Positions 27,791-38,100 of a DNA stretch of 64,000 nt are shown here, in pieces. Location: positions 310,001-374,000 of the forward strand of contig NZ_JAAMRF010000005.1 of NCBI RefSeq assembly GCF_013522725.1, in the 5' to 3' direction. Source of the DNA: Stutzerimonas azotifigens (lineage in GTDB: Bacteria; Pseudomonadota; Gammaproteobacteria; Pseudomonadales; Pseudomonadaceae). The position numbers and the translations under genes are program-made. Below the pieces are notes generated by a model. It saw nothing but the letters and a program-made list of their open reading frames with translations. It was not told the DNA's origin and searched no databases. How positions within the stretch are numbered: the stretch's first letter is position 1; every line of letters begins with the position of its first letter.

Positions 27791-28760
27791 TTCTCACCAC
27801 CACTACCGTCGCGTCGTCGTTGAGCCGCTTGTAATCACGGTGGATCAGCGCCGCGATGATCGCCGGATGGCGACCATGCAGCCCCGGGTAGGCGGCGCTG
27901 CCCCATTTGCCACTGATGCCGTCGGAGCTCATCACCAGCAGTGTGTCCCGATCCCAGGGATAGCTGAAACTCTGGATCCGACCTATGCGGTATCCGACGG
28001 TTCCGTTGGCCGAAACCATGCTGCGCGAGCGGTCTCCCAGCAGCACTCCGGCGATGTTGCCGGCGCCACAGAAGCGCACCTGCCCCAGGTCCGGCAGGAT
28101 TTCGGCAAAGGCGATCGCACCGCCACGCGTCGAGGACAGCGCACGGTGGGTGCGCTCGAGCAATTGCTCCAGCTCCAGTTGTGGGTCGTGATCGAGGAAC
28201 AGGCTGCGCGCCAGTGCGCTTGCCGTATTCGCATTGTGGCCATGGCCAAGGCCGTCGCAGATCATCACGCGGTTGCCCTTGACCGCCCAGGCATCGCCAC
28301 AGACCGTTTCGGAAGGATGTGGCGTACACACCGCGCCACTCATGAAACCGCTGGGCGCGATGCCGTCCAGCGCAATGAATGCGTAGACCACAGTCCCCAT
28401 GCCGGGCTGTGAAAACAGGTCGAAGGTGTCGGACATGCGCCTGATCGCACCGAGGCCTGCGCCCATGGTGCCGGTCGTCGAGTAGCTGTCGGCCAGGCAC
28501 TGCGCCACGCTGGTCATGCCCGGGCCGCTGTCGACCGCGAGCAGCGCGATACCGGCCGGGGTCGCATTGACCAGCAGCTCTCCACCGTCGGCATGGTTGA
28601 CCAGGTTGCGTGCCATCTCCTGAACCACCACGGTTAGGCGGCCCAGCAGCGTTTCGTTGGCCGTGACCGCCTCGGCCTCGCGCACAGCGGCGCGCCGCGC
28701 CGCGTCGACATGCGCAGGGTCCGATACCGTCAGTTGCAAACTCTGGTAAACCGCGTTCAT
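27783..28760 (-). CDS. rsbX: RsbT-like ATPase fused to RsbX/SpoIIE-type phosphatase
   Basis: Two-domain protein of 325 residues. Residues ~1-135 are an RsbT-like ATPase domain (VVQEMARNLVNH, AVDSGPGM, GTMGAGLGAIRRM). Residues ~150-325 are a PP2C/SpoIIE phosphatase with metal-binding Asp motifs VCGDAW, ICDGLGHGHNA, SSDGIS and LNDDATVVVV. In Bacillus, RsbX dephosphorylates RsbR and RsbS and resets the stressosome. The ATG at 28760 forms an ATGA overlap with rsbT. An in-frame ATG at 28772 would add four residues. Confidence 0.87.
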   Translation of the reverse strand: MNAVYQSLQLTVSDPAHVDAARRAAVREAEAVTANETLLGRLTVVVQEMARNLVNHADGGELLVNATPAGIALLAVDSGPGMTSVAQCLADSYSTTGTMGAGLGAIRRMSDTFDLFSQPGMGTVVYAFIALDGIAPSGFMSGAVCTPHPSETVCGDAWAVKGNRVMICDGLGHGHNANTASALARSLFLDHDPQLELEQLLERTHRALSSTRGGAIAFAEILPDLGQVRFCGAGNIAGVLLGDRSRSMVSANGTVGYRIGRIQSFSYPWDRDTLLVMSSDGISGKWGSAAYPGLHGRHPAIIAALIHRDYKRLNDDATVVVVRSE

Positions 28761-29155
28761 CTCCACTTCCACAACTCCACCCGAGTGCCCTCGCCCGAGC
28801 GGCTATGAATAGCGAAGTCGTCGACCAACCGTTTGGCGCCACTGAGCCCCAGGCCAAGCCCGTTGCCCGAGGTGTAGCCGTCGACCATCGCCTTTTCGAG
28901 GTTGTCGATACCTGGCCCATTGTCGGAAATGATCAGGTGCACCGCCGCGCGGCCGTCACGCAAGAGCTGTTCGAGCTGGCATTCACCGCCGCCGCCGTAA
29001 ATCAGCGCGTTACGAGCGATCTCGCTCGCCGCGGTGACGATCTTGGTCTGCGACACCAGCCCCAAACGCGCCTCTTCTGCCGCTTTGCGAACCTGCTGGC
29101 GGATGACGACGATGTCAGTCTCCTGCTTCAGCGGAAAGGTCTGTGTCTTCCCCAC
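28757..29155 (-). CDS. rsbT: Stressosome serine/threonine kinase RsbT
   Basis: Switch kinase of 132 residues, close to the length of Bacillus RsbT. The opening DIVVIRQQVRKAAEEARLG and the ATP-binding boxes ASEIARNALIY, IISDNGPGI and GLGLGLSGAKRL are intact. In Bacillus, RsbT phosphorylates RsbR and RsbS, leaves the stressosome and activates a partner. Here no RsbU is encoded nearby, so the released kinase may act on the downstream hybrid kinases. The gene overlaps rsbS by 41 bases, which suggests coupled translation and fixed stoichiometry. Confidence 0.9.
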   Translation of the reverse strand: MGKTQTFPLKQETDIVVIRQQVRKAAEEARLGLVSQTKIVTAASEIARNALIYGGGGECQLEQLLRDGRAAVHLIISDNGPGIDNLEKAMVDGYTSGNGLGLGLSGAKRLVDDFAIHSRSGEGTRVELWKWR

Positions 29156-29537
29156 GCTCGTGCTCCAGGCTCAGGTCTTGGTCGACGGTCCTTTCCAGCC
29201 AGCGCATGCCCTTTTCGACATTCAACGCCGTGGCAATGCCTTCTAGCGAAAGGCCCAATTCGACCAGCGTGATGGCGACGGCCGGCTGCATGCCGACCAC
29301 GATGACCTTGGCGTCAAGGATGCGCGACACGTTGGCGATATGGGAAAGCATTCGGCCGATGAACGAATCGACGATCTCCAGCGAGGAGATGTCGATAAGC
29401 ACGCCCTTGGCCTTGTGCTTGACGATCTGGTTGGTCAGGTCTTCCTGCAGATCCAACGCGAGCTGATCATGCATGTCCACCTGGATGGTCAGCATCAAGT
29501 ACTGACCCATTTTGAGTATCGGAATCCGATCAGCCAT
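29115..29537 (-). CDS. rsbS: Stressosome STAS scaffold RsbS
   Basis: STAS-domain protein of 140 residues. The start RIPILKMGQYLMLTIQ and LTLVELGLSLEG-like text align with Bacillus RsbS. The phosphorylated Ser59 of Bacillus RsbS corresponds to Ser58 here, in EIVDSFIGRML. It should build the stressosome core with RsbR and hold RsbT inactive. The C-terminus extends by about 15 acidic residues (EHERGEDTDLSAEAGD), encoded where rsbT overlaps. It follows rsbR by 10 bases. Confidence 0.9.
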   Translation of the reverse strand: MADRIPILKMGQYLMLTIQVDMHDQLALDLQEDLTNQIVKHKAKGVLIDISSLEIVDSFIGRMLSHIANVSRILDAKVIVVGMQPAVAITLVELGLSLEGIATALNVEKGMRWLERTVDQDLSLEHERGEDTDLSAEAGD

Positions 29538-29547
29538 CTCGGATCCC

Positions 29548-30390
29548 TCAGCGCGGCGAAGTGGAGACGAGACGAACGTCCAGCTCTTTCAGAGCCATAC
29601 GGAACGCATCGGCCAGCGACGACTTGGTCACCACGTCGCCCAGTTCCACGCCCAGGTGGACGATGGTCGCGGCAATCTGGGGGCGAATCCCGCTGATGAT
29701 GCACTTGGCGCCCATCAGCTTGGCCGCGGTGACAGTCTTGAGCAGGTGCTGAGCGACCATGGTGTCGACCGTCGGCACACCGGTGATGTCGATGATGGCG
29801 ATGTCCGACTCGGTCTCGACGATTTTCTGTAGCAGCGCTTCCATCACGATCTGGGTGCGGTTGCTGTCCAGCGAACCGATCAGCGGAATGGCCAGCACGC
29901 CTTTCCAGAGTTCGACCACCGGGGTCGACAGCTCCAGCATGCTTTCCTGCTGCTCGCGAATCACCGCCTCCCGGCCGGCGACGAAGCTGTCCATGCTGTA
30001 CAGCCCGACTTTGTCGATCAACTGGCTGGCCGACCAGATGCGCTGCAACTGATCGTCACCGCCGATGCGCTGGATCAGGGCAAACAACGGCTCCTTCAGC
30101 GACATGACGAAGGTCGCGGTCTCGGTCGGCGTGAAGCCCTGCCGGCTGTGGGAGCGGGAAAGGCGATCGAGCAGGTTCTTCAGTGGCTTCCAGTGAGCAT
30201 CGCCGAAGTCGTCGACACCCTCGGCGGCGCCCAGCGTCAGCGCTTTGAGCAGTTCGCGGGAATTGGCTACGACCGAGGCTTCGTCGATCAGATCAGTGCG
30301 AATGCCCGCAGCACGCTGAGCCGAAATCCAGGCGTCGAGAATGTCCGTTTCGTGTTGCTTCAGGAGTTCAGCCAAGGCGGGTGACGACAT
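29548..30390 (-). CDS. rsbR: Stressosome sensor RsbR (RsbRD-type N-terminus)
   Basis: Protein of 280 residues. The N-terminal ~140 residues are an all-helical RsbRD_N-like domain (LLKQHETDILDAWISAQ at the start) rather than the globin-like fold of RsbRA. The C-terminal ~120 residues are a STAS domain with IDITGVPTVDTMVAQHLL. Thr210 in the VDT motif matches the RsbT target Thr171 of Bacillus RsbRA. It forms the sensory turrets of the stressosome. The signal it senses is unknown. It is the first gene of a six-gene operon, with AAGGA before the ATG. Confidence 0.88.
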   Translation of the reverse strand: MSSPALAELLKQHETDILDAWISAQRAAGIRTDLIDEASVVANSRELLKALTLGAAEGVDDFGDAHWKPLKNLLDRLSRSHSRQGFTPTETATFVMSLKEPLFALIQRIGGDDQLQRIWSASQLIDKVGLYSMDSFVAGREAVIREQQESMLELSTPVVELWKGVLAIPLIGSLDSNRTQIVMEALLQKIVETESDIAIIDITGVPTVDTMVAQHLLKTVTAAKLMGAKCIISGIRPQIAATIVHLGVELGDVVTKSSLADAFRMALKELDVRLVSTSPR

Positions 30391-30971
30391 GAGCGAGGGT
30401 CCTTAAGGGGGAATAAAGGGCGACCGGCAGCGCGACGGCATGGAGCGGGTCGCAGCGCGAGGTCGCGCATCTTAACGGCAGGCAAAAGCCAATGCATACC
30501 TCCGTAGAACACGCGCTGCGGTACTGGTTCGTTCGGTGCTGTTGGTGCAGCAAAGTCTCTAGGGGGCTTGAACGCTCGACGGACCGTTGCCCCGCCCTCT
30601 GATCGTCACTTGGATGAACCAGCCGCCATCCACTATCGGCCGTGCATGTAACGACACGGCCTCAGAGGTTGCTCCGGCTCCAATGCTCAAGGTCAAAGAT
30701 GAAATCTACGTAGCACTTATCCATGAAGATAAAGGGCTCCGTCTCGCAGTCCATGGCGTACCGGAATTGCTCCGGCGCCATGGGAGCCAGGCGCTATAGG
30801 TGACCCAGCAAACTACTCGAACACTCGATTGAAGACCCTCAGACCTTCAACGTCGGGGGATTCGTGTTCCCCTCCTGAAACCCCGGACACGGCGCATTGA
30901 CACGGAGATTAGAACGTCCCAAGACACTCAGTTCCGTTGATCCGCCGGCTCCATGCCCAGCGCATACCCCC
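30391..30971. other. Intergenic region upstream of the stressosome operon
   Basis: This 581-base stretch should contain the rsbR promoter, but I find no convincing -35/-10 pair. A 70-codon plus-strand frame at 30587-30799 has a plausible-looking C-terminal half (DEIYVALIHEDKGLRLAVHG) but no clear ribosome-binding site and no family I recognise. I do not call it a gene. Confidence 0.4.
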
Positions 30972-33900
30972 TCAGTATTTACCTATGGCGTTGAAGAACC
31001 AGCCCTGGCTGCGGTAGGACAGGTCAGTCAGATCATCGCTGAAGTCGCTGAAGTTGTAGCCGACCCCGGCTTTGAAGTGGTTGCCAAAGTGGCGATACAC
31101 ACCCACCAAAGCCCCCGTTCTGCTGTCCCTGGCCTCGGATTCCTCACGACGACGCAGCTCCAGCATCAGGTCCCACTTCTTCACCACATGCCAGTCGACC
31201 CGCGCGGCAAACAGCTGACCGCGGCTGTCGAACCAGTCCGCCGAAGTGTCGCGGCTCATGCGCAGTTCGCTCAGGCGATAGGCGTACTTGCCGCCGACGC
31301 TCCAGCGTTCGGTGAGGTCATAGATGCCGTCGATGGCGAATACGTGGCTGCGCTGCGCGTAATCGACATTCGAACCGGTGGCGGTAGACACCTGGTCCGG
31401 CGGTGGCATATCAGCCAGATAGGTGTACTTGGTCAAAAGGTTCAAACGGTCGTTCAACACCGGTCGGTAGGCATAACCGACCGAGGCCTCAACGAAGTCA
31501 CCATCGAAATAGTCGCCACGGTCCGAGTCGCCGATTGAAAAATCCAGACGACCGAGGAAGCGCCAGTCCGGGTTCACCTGGTAACTCAAATTGTTGCGCA
31601 TCAGCCACACCGAGAGGTCCTGCACCTGACTGCTGTCCTGGCGGTACTCCAGGCGGCTGGCGTAGCGTATGTCACCATTGCTGTAGCCGACCTTCGCACC
31701 ATAGGCGCGACGCTTGAGCTCATACTCGGTTTCTGTATTGAAGGTGCCGAACTCGGTGGTCACCCCGTAGCTCCAGTGCTCGTCCGGCGCGAAGTCCAGA
31801 CCGTAGCCCTGGATCAGACCAGCCTGTTCGCCGTGCTGCATGCGCTGCTCGGCATACACGCTGGTGCTGTCGGTCCAACGTGAGCGGGCGCCCGTTACCA
31901 CTTGCCCGGTTCGCCCCGTACCGACCAGCCCGCTGCGGCTGGCGAAACCGTCGTCGCCGCGGTCGCTGTCGAGCTGGTAGTTCAGATACAGGTTGGTGCG
32001 CTCGGACGCGTCGTAGTTGACGCCTGCCTTGGCGCCCAGCCCCATGTTGCCGCCCGACAGCTCGCCGTTGAGCGAGGTGCGTTCGTTGAGGCGATAATCG
32101 CCCCCTACACCGAGTCGGTTGTTTGCCTGGCGCCCTTCGTCGCGGCTGACCGTGCCCTGAGTGAAGCCATACAGCGACCAGTCTTCGGCGCCGTGATAAA
32201 GCGCCTGGAAGATGGCATCGTTGCGCTCGCCCTCGTCGTAGCTGCCGCTGTCGTAGCCGGCGTAGGTGCCTGTGTAGAGGTTGCGGTAGGCGCCGCCATA
32301 GGTCTGCCGGTCGTTGCGCAGCCCTGCCGACAGGCGCCAGGCCTCGCTGAGGTCGTACGCGATTGCGCCTTCGACGGCGCGGCGCGAGCGCCCTCCCTTT
32401 TCCTCGGTCTGGTCGCCCTTGACCGTCAGCTCGGTCTTCTCGCCAAGCGGCGTCGTGTAACTCCCTCCGACCTGATTGGCCGCCAGATCGGTGAGGCGTC
32501 CCGGGGCGGAGAATCCGGCGTCGCGGCTCTCGTAGTAGAACGTACCGCGCCCTTCGGCATCGGCCATCACATCACGCAGGTCGAACGCCGTCTCAATGCG
32601 GTTGGCGCGCGCACGCGAATCGGTGCCGGCGATCTGCTCGCCGAAGCCAAAACCGCCGTCATAAGAGAAACGCTGATCGAGGCTGTCGCCACGGCTCCGT
32701 GCCGATTCCATCTTCAGCCAGGTGCCTTCGCTGTGACGCAGCAGCAGGTCGCCACCACCCAACGTCTGGTCCTCGCGACCGGTCTGCTCCTGCTGGCTAC
32801 CGGTGAATCCGACGCGCACCTTGTCGTTAACCCAATAGGCTGCGCGTCCGCCATAAGCCATGTCGTCCAGCCGATCCAGGCCTGGCGAGTACTCGTAGCC
32901 GACCACCAGGAACGCCGGATGCCCAGACAGGCTACCGCCCGACCGGATCAATCCGCTGCCGTCGGCACTGGCCGACAGCGGCTGGCTGAGGATGACGCGG
33001 CCCTGTAGTGCATTGATCTCATAGTCGATTCCGGCAACCAGGTCCTGGCTGTGCAGCACCAGCCCGGAATCACGGTCGCGCACTTCGATACGCACCCGCT
33101 CGCTGCCCACGGTCAGATCCTGGTGGCGCAGGTAATAGAGCGAGCCGCCAGTGCCGCGAAAATCCTCCCGTGCCGAAGCGGTGCCCGGCTCGGCTGCGAA
33201 GCCTTCCACCTGCAGACGGCGTTCGCCGAAGCCTGTGAATGTGTCGCTGCGATAACGTGCCTGTGCGCCGTAGAGGCTGCGGTCAACCTGAGCCAGTTCG
33301 GTATCGCGGATCTGCTGGCGGAAATTACCCCACATGGCGTGGGATTTTTCGTCTTCGACCTTGACGTAGAACTTGCCGCGGGTCGGTGCGTCCTCAACAA
33401 GCGTGGAGTCGTCGCCAAAAGTGGTCCAGCCCTTGTCGGATTCGGAGTCCATGCGCCGCAGGAACTCGCGCGGATCCTTGTCGTTGAAATTGCTGAACAG
33501 GCTGCCTATCGGCTCCTCTTCGGTGTCCACGCTCGCGGTGACGGTGTATTTATCGTTTATGTTGCCCTTGCTGTAGAAAGCCAGGCGGCCATCGGCATAG
33601 AGCTTATCGTCGTAATAGCGATCTTCGCCGGTCACCAATCGAGCCGGGCCACTGGTGCCTTGCTGGCCGATGGTGAGATCGGCGATGGCCACGGTGAACC
33701 AGTCCTGCTGAGGCAGACGCAGGTCGCGCCGGTACAGGCGCCCCTTGCCCTGCTCGTCGAGCACCGCGACTTCCACGGTGTGCAGGCCGCGCGGGATGAT
33801 CTGCGCCGAGGCGAAGCTGCCGTTGCGGTCCACCGGCACGGGTCGCCCCATGACGAAGACCTGCTGGCCTTCACGCACTTGCTTGCCATTGACGGTGACC

Positions 33901-35177
33901 GTTCCGCCAGAGACGGGAATGGTGTGGCGAACCAGGCGATTACCGTCATAGCCGGCGAGCTGATTAGCCTCACTCTCGGCCTCTTCATCCGCCTCCCGCT
34001 CGCCGCGGGCGACGTTTATAAGCTGCGTGCTGGTTTCGTCGTAGCGACCTTGTGCGTCATAGACACGCAATTGGTAGTAGACGCGCTCGGGCAGGCCCTC
34101 CGACGGTGTCCACTGCCCTTGCAGCTGCTTATCGAGCGCCACGCGTTCGAGCACTTCCGGCTCTCCGAACAGGCGCTTCTTGCCGATGATCAGCACCTCG
34201 GCTCGATCGACCCAATGCAGGAAGTTGCTATAGCCGGCAAACGCCAATGGCTGGCCGATGCGCGCCAGACGGGCACCGGATACCAGGTTCAGGCGCGGCT
34301 TGGCCGACAGATTGTCAAAGCGCACCTGAAGCACGTCGCGCGCAAGCGCCACATCCACGCAGCGCTGAGTGTTGGCGCTGCCGGGTGCCTGGCCGCCTTG
34401 AGGTTGGCCATCGATACTCAGGCGGAAAGGCGCCATGCCCTCTTCTGACATACTGCCGGCCGCACACTCCAGCGGCTTGGAAGGCGTGCTGACGATGGAT
34501 TCGTCGTACCAGATCTCCACCTCGACCCGACGATTGATCGCCCACGCCTGCTGGCTGTCACCCTCCACCAGCGGCTCGCTCGGGCCGCGGCTGTCGAACC
34601 TCAACTGGTCCGGGTTCAAGTTCAGCCTCTGCACGAACAGCGCGCCGACTTCCTTGGCGCGCTGAATGCCCAAGCCATGGTTGTCCCCATAGATGGCACG
34701 GGTGCGCGGTGAAAGCCGCTGTGGATCGGTGTGGCCAACCAGACGCAAGCGCAGGTTGCGCTTGCCAGCAAGGCGCCGCATCAGCTTGTCGAGAGCTTCG
34801 CTGTCTTCGTCAGGCACTGCAGAACGGCCTGAAGCAAATCGCACCACAGGCAGACCATCTCGCAGCAAGACGGTGTCGATCGTCTCCTCGCCGAGATCGA
34901 GCAACTGGTCGCGTTCGCCCAGCGCACCCTCGCGCTGCCAGAGGATCAGTTTCTCGCGGGGCAATTCGCGCTCGGCATTGTGCGGTAGCACAGGCAGGCC
35001 GCCTGGGGTGAAAGGCCGGCGCTGCACCAGCGATTCATCTTCCATCGCCCCACGCGGTCCCTGCAGGCCGCAACCCTTGCCCACTTCGCAGTACTCACCG
35101 GCTTGCGCGATCGCAACGGCCAGCGGGTTGAGTGCCATGGCGGCGATGCCGCACGCCAGGAATTTACGCATGCTCAT
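30972..35177 (-). CDS. OmpA-domain plus large outer-membrane beta-barrel protein
   Basis: Exported protein of 1401 residues. After a signal peptide (cleavage near AIAQA-GEY), an OmpA-like peptidoglycan-binding domain lies at ~110-230 (LRLRLVGHTDPQ, with the NGxxxxRAxxV-like GIQRAKEVGALFV). Residues ~240-520 are Ig/carbohydrate-fold-like segments. From about 530 to the end are many alternating amphipathic strands with Tyr/Trp/Arg girdles, and the last residue is aromatic (FFNAIGKY), as expected for a BAM-inserted barrel. An OmpA domain in front of a barrel is unusual. Its start overlaps the stop of the giant DUF11 gene (ATGA), so the two are translated together and probably act together. Confidence 0.8.
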   Translation of the reverse strand: MSMRKFLACGIAAMALNPLAVAIAQAGEYCEVGKGCGLQGPRGAMEDESLVQRRPFTPGGLPVLPHNAERELPREKLILWQREGALGERDQLLDLGEETIDTVLLRDGLPVVRFASGRSAVPDEDSEALDKLMRRLAGKRNLRLRLVGHTDPQRLSPRTRAIYGDNHGLGIQRAKEVGALFVQRLNLNPDQLRFDSRGPSEPLVEGDSQQAWAINRRVEVEIWYDESIVSTPSKPLECAAGSMSEEGMAPFRLSIDGQPQGGQAPGSANTQRCVDVALARDVLQVRFDNLSAKPRLNLVSGARLARIGQPLAFAGYSNFLHWVDRAEVLIIGKKRLFGEPEVLERVALDKQLQGQWTPSEGLPERVYYQLRVYDAQGRYDETSTQLINVARGEREADEEAESEANQLAGYDGNRLVRHTIPVSGGTVTVNGKQVREGQQVFVMGRPVPVDRNGSFASAQIIPRGLHTVEVAVLDEQGKGRLYRRDLRLPQQDWFTVAIADLTIGQQGTSGPARLVTGEDRYYDDKLYADGRLAFYSKGNINDKYTVTASVDTEEEPIGSLFSNFNDKDPREFLRRMDSESDKGWTTFGDDSTLVEDAPTRGKFYVKVEDEKSHAMWGNFRQQIRDTELAQVDRSLYGAQARYRSDTFTGFGERRLQVEGFAAEPGTASAREDFRGTGGSLYYLRHQDLTVGSERVRIEVRDRDSGLVLHSQDLVAGIDYEINALQGRVILSQPLSASADGSGLIRSGGSLSGHPAFLVVGYEYSPGLDRLDDMAYGGRAAYWVNDKVRVGFTGSQQEQTGREDQTLGGGDLLLRHSEGTWLKMESARSRGDSLDQRFSYDGGFGFGEQIAGTDSRARANRIETAFDLRDVMADAEGRGTFYYESRDAGFSAPGRLTDLAANQVGGSYTTPLGEKTELTVKGDQTEEKGGRSRRAVEGAIAYDLSEAWRLSAGLRNDRQTYGGAYRNLYTGTYAGYDSGSYDEGERNDAIFQALYHGAEDWSLYGFTQGTVSRDEGRQANNRLGVGGDYRLNERTSLNGELSGGNMGLGAKAGVNYDASERTNLYLNYQLDSDRGDDGFASRSGLVGTGRTGQVVTGARSRWTDSTSVYAEQRMQHGEQAGLIQGYGLDFAPDEHWSYGVTTEFGTFNTETEYELKRRAYGAKVGYSNGDIRYASRLEYRQDSSQVQDLSVWLMRNNLSYQVNPDWRFLGRLDFSIGDSDRGDYFDGDFVEASVGYAYRPVLNDRLNLLTKYTYLADMPPPDQVSTATGSNVDYAQRSHVFAIDGIYDLTERWSVGGKYAYRLSELRMSRDTSADWFDSRGQLFAARVDWHVVKKWDLMLELRRREESEARDSRTGALVGVYRHFGNHFKAGVGYNFSDFSDDLTDLSYRSQGWFFNAIGKY

Positions 35178-38100
35178 CGGATCACCTCCACGCTTTCAGT
35201 CGCTGCTACGATTTCTTCCTCCAGTTGCAGGTCGTAACAGCACTCGTGGGGCTCCCAATGCGCTTGGATCCAATCCTTCACGTAGCCGACACGCGAGCGT
35301 GCGGTGTCGATGTCACCGCCCACCGGCAGGTGGTAAGCAATGCGCAGGATCGAGGGTTCGGCATATAGCGCGGCCAGTACTTCATCCATCCGCGCTTGGA
35401 AGACAGCGGTCAGGCGCTGCCCTTCGAAGGCTTCACCGGTCAGGTCCAGACGCACCACACGGTGGATGCTGGCGCCAAAGTTGGCCTTGACCAGGCGGCC
35501 TTGGGTCATGCGCACCACACGCGGGTTCTCGGTGATGATGCGATAGCCGCTCGGCAGGGTCCGCTCGTCCACTTTCAGGATGAAGTTGCTGCCGCGCATT
35601 TCGCTGGGTACGTCGGCGCAGGCGATGTGATAGCGGCCGTGCGCATCGGTGGTAATCAGCCAACCTTTCGGCGTGGCCAGTCGAACGCCCGGCAAGCCCG
35701 GCTCGCCTTCGTCCTGGTAGCCGTTGCGGTTCTTGTCATCAAACACCTTGCCGATGAGGTCGGAGCAATCAAAGGTCGGGTCGGCCACTACGCGGACCGA
35801 GGCGGTTGCAACGTTCGATACCCGCAGACCGGCCGCCAGGTTAAGCGCCCAGGTCTGATTGACGTACTCGTTGAAGCCGACGCCCGAACCCACCACCAAA
35901 AGCAGCTTGACCGTCATCACCTGGCCTCCGCCCAGGGTTCGCCCGGGCCAGCGCAGGCGTCGCCCTTCCACGTCCGGCTCGATCGGCACGCCGTCCAGCT
36001 GGGCGGAATTCTTGACGTACTTGAAGCCCGGGGGAATCTGGTCCTCGATGGCGATGTCGGCTAGCGACACGCCAAGAGCGTTACGCGCGGTCAGGGTATA
36101 AGGCACCAGTTCGCCGCGGCTGACGTTCACTTTCGGCGTGACCTTGGTCATCACGATCGCGCCGCCCATGACGGGGTCGAGCGGGATGTGGTTGTTCACC
36201 AGGTCCGCGGAGGAGCTGTTCAGCACGAAGCTCAGGAAGTACTGCGTGGTATTGGCGGTGCCGACAAGGCCAGCGGACGTCGTGGGACAGGCCGCGGCAT
36301 CGTGCGGCGTGACGGCTTCGGCAGGTGCCTGGTTGCTGCTCTGTACCAACGCGGGATCAGGCACTGCATTGACCGAGAGCACGGTGTTGCACACGGGTAT
36401 CAGCGAGGACGGTCCTGGCAGATACCCGGCCGGCGACGTGATGCTCAGGTTATAGGTACCGGTCGGCGCCCCGGTCAGGAGCAGGAACTGATACAAGCCG
36501 TCGGCACCGGTGGTCTGGCTCAGCGAACCGCCAAGCACATGAGCTTCTGTGAATCCCGCGGGGCCGCTGATGCTTACCACAGCGCCACGTACCGGTTGAC
36601 GGCTGATGGCGTCGTACACCACACCGGCCGGGTCCAGCGGCAGGCTCTGCTCGACCAGGTTACGACCGGGGCCGATGACGATATTGGTCAGGGTACCGCT
36701 GCCATTGTCGGCACCGGCTGGATTGCCGGGTCCGGCACTGCCTGGCGTGTAAGCCAGGCCCTGCTCGTTCGGCACGGGGCGGCCGAACAGCGTGCCGGAG
36801 TCCGGATGCCGGAAGCGGACCTCGTAACCACCGCCAGGCTGCAGGTCATTGAAGGCATAGCCACCATTGGCGTCGGAGACGGTGGTGGCAATCACCGTGC
36901 CTTGCTGCAACAGCTCGACGGTCCACCCAGGCAGCACCGTTTCACCGGGATCACGAATGCGGTCATGGTTGCTGTCGATCCAAACCGTGCCAGACAAAGA
37001 AGGAATGGATATCTCTGCGAACCAGTTGTCCACCGACAGGGCCGTACCGGTTAGGTCGATAGTGGCAATGGTGCTCGGCCCTTCACTGACCGTGCCGCCT
37101 GCAGACCCCGCCGTGGTGGAGCCGTTCATCAGCCCGTTCGGCTGATTCGGCTGCACCAGCGTGTAGGTGCCGGGAGGAAGCCCGATGAAGTTGAAGTCAC
37201 CATTGGCGTCGGTGACGGTGCTGCGGCTCACGTTGTTGCCGTTCAGATCGGAACCGATTAGCGTAATGGCCTGCCCTGCCAAACCGGAGTCTCCTGCGGT
37301 CGGCGCGCCATTCACATCACGGTCGTGGAAGACCTTGCCGTAGATGCTGCGGCCGTTGAGCAGCTCTGCGAAGTTGTTGCCTTCGGAGGCATAACCGGGG
37401 CTCAGGCGCACGCCGTCGATGACACTTGGCGTACTGCTCACAGGCGTGGCCGTGGGCGCACCGCCATCGCTGTTGCCGGCGCGGCTGATGCCATTGGTAG
37501 TACCGTCCGGCTGGTTCGGCTCGGTGATCCGGTAAGTACCCGGCGGCAAGTCCGTGAAACGGTAGTCGCCGTTGCCGTCGGTGGTCGTGCTGCGGCTGAC
37601 GGGACTGCCTGACGCGTCGGTACCGACCAGCTCGATGAGTACCCCCGGTAGGCCGCTCTCGCCGCTCTGGCGAGTACCATCATTGTTCAGATCTACGAAA
37701 ACCGATCCGCTGAGGGTCGCGGGGCGCATTTCCGGGAAATCGTTGCCGCCCGAGCCACTCACCTCCCCCGCTGCGCCGCTGCCATCGAGCACGATGGCAG
37801 CGATCTGGCTGCTGGTTTCGCTGGGGTTGGATGGTGTTCCGGCGGTGCCGCTGCTGCCGTTGACGGCAACGATGCTCCCGGCGACCGGCAGGCCATTGAG
37901 GCTGCCGGCCGGCTGGCTGGACTGACACACCGAATAGGTGCCCGCAGGAAGGCCGCTAAACAGGTAGTTTCCGGCCGCATCGGTGGTTGCCGGATTGAGC
38001 AAGCCATTGATGCCCCCAACCAGCGCACCGCTGGCGCAACTGGTACCGCTACGCAGTTCGATGGCGATCCCCGCCAGAGGTCTGTCGATGCCGGCCGAAT

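Noticed and set aside
31902-34448. Long plus-strand open frames opposite the OmpA-barrel gene
   Set aside because: The minus-strand frame has a signal peptide, an OmpA domain and barrel strands. The plus-strand frames show only low-complexity hydrophobic text and no recognisable start signal.
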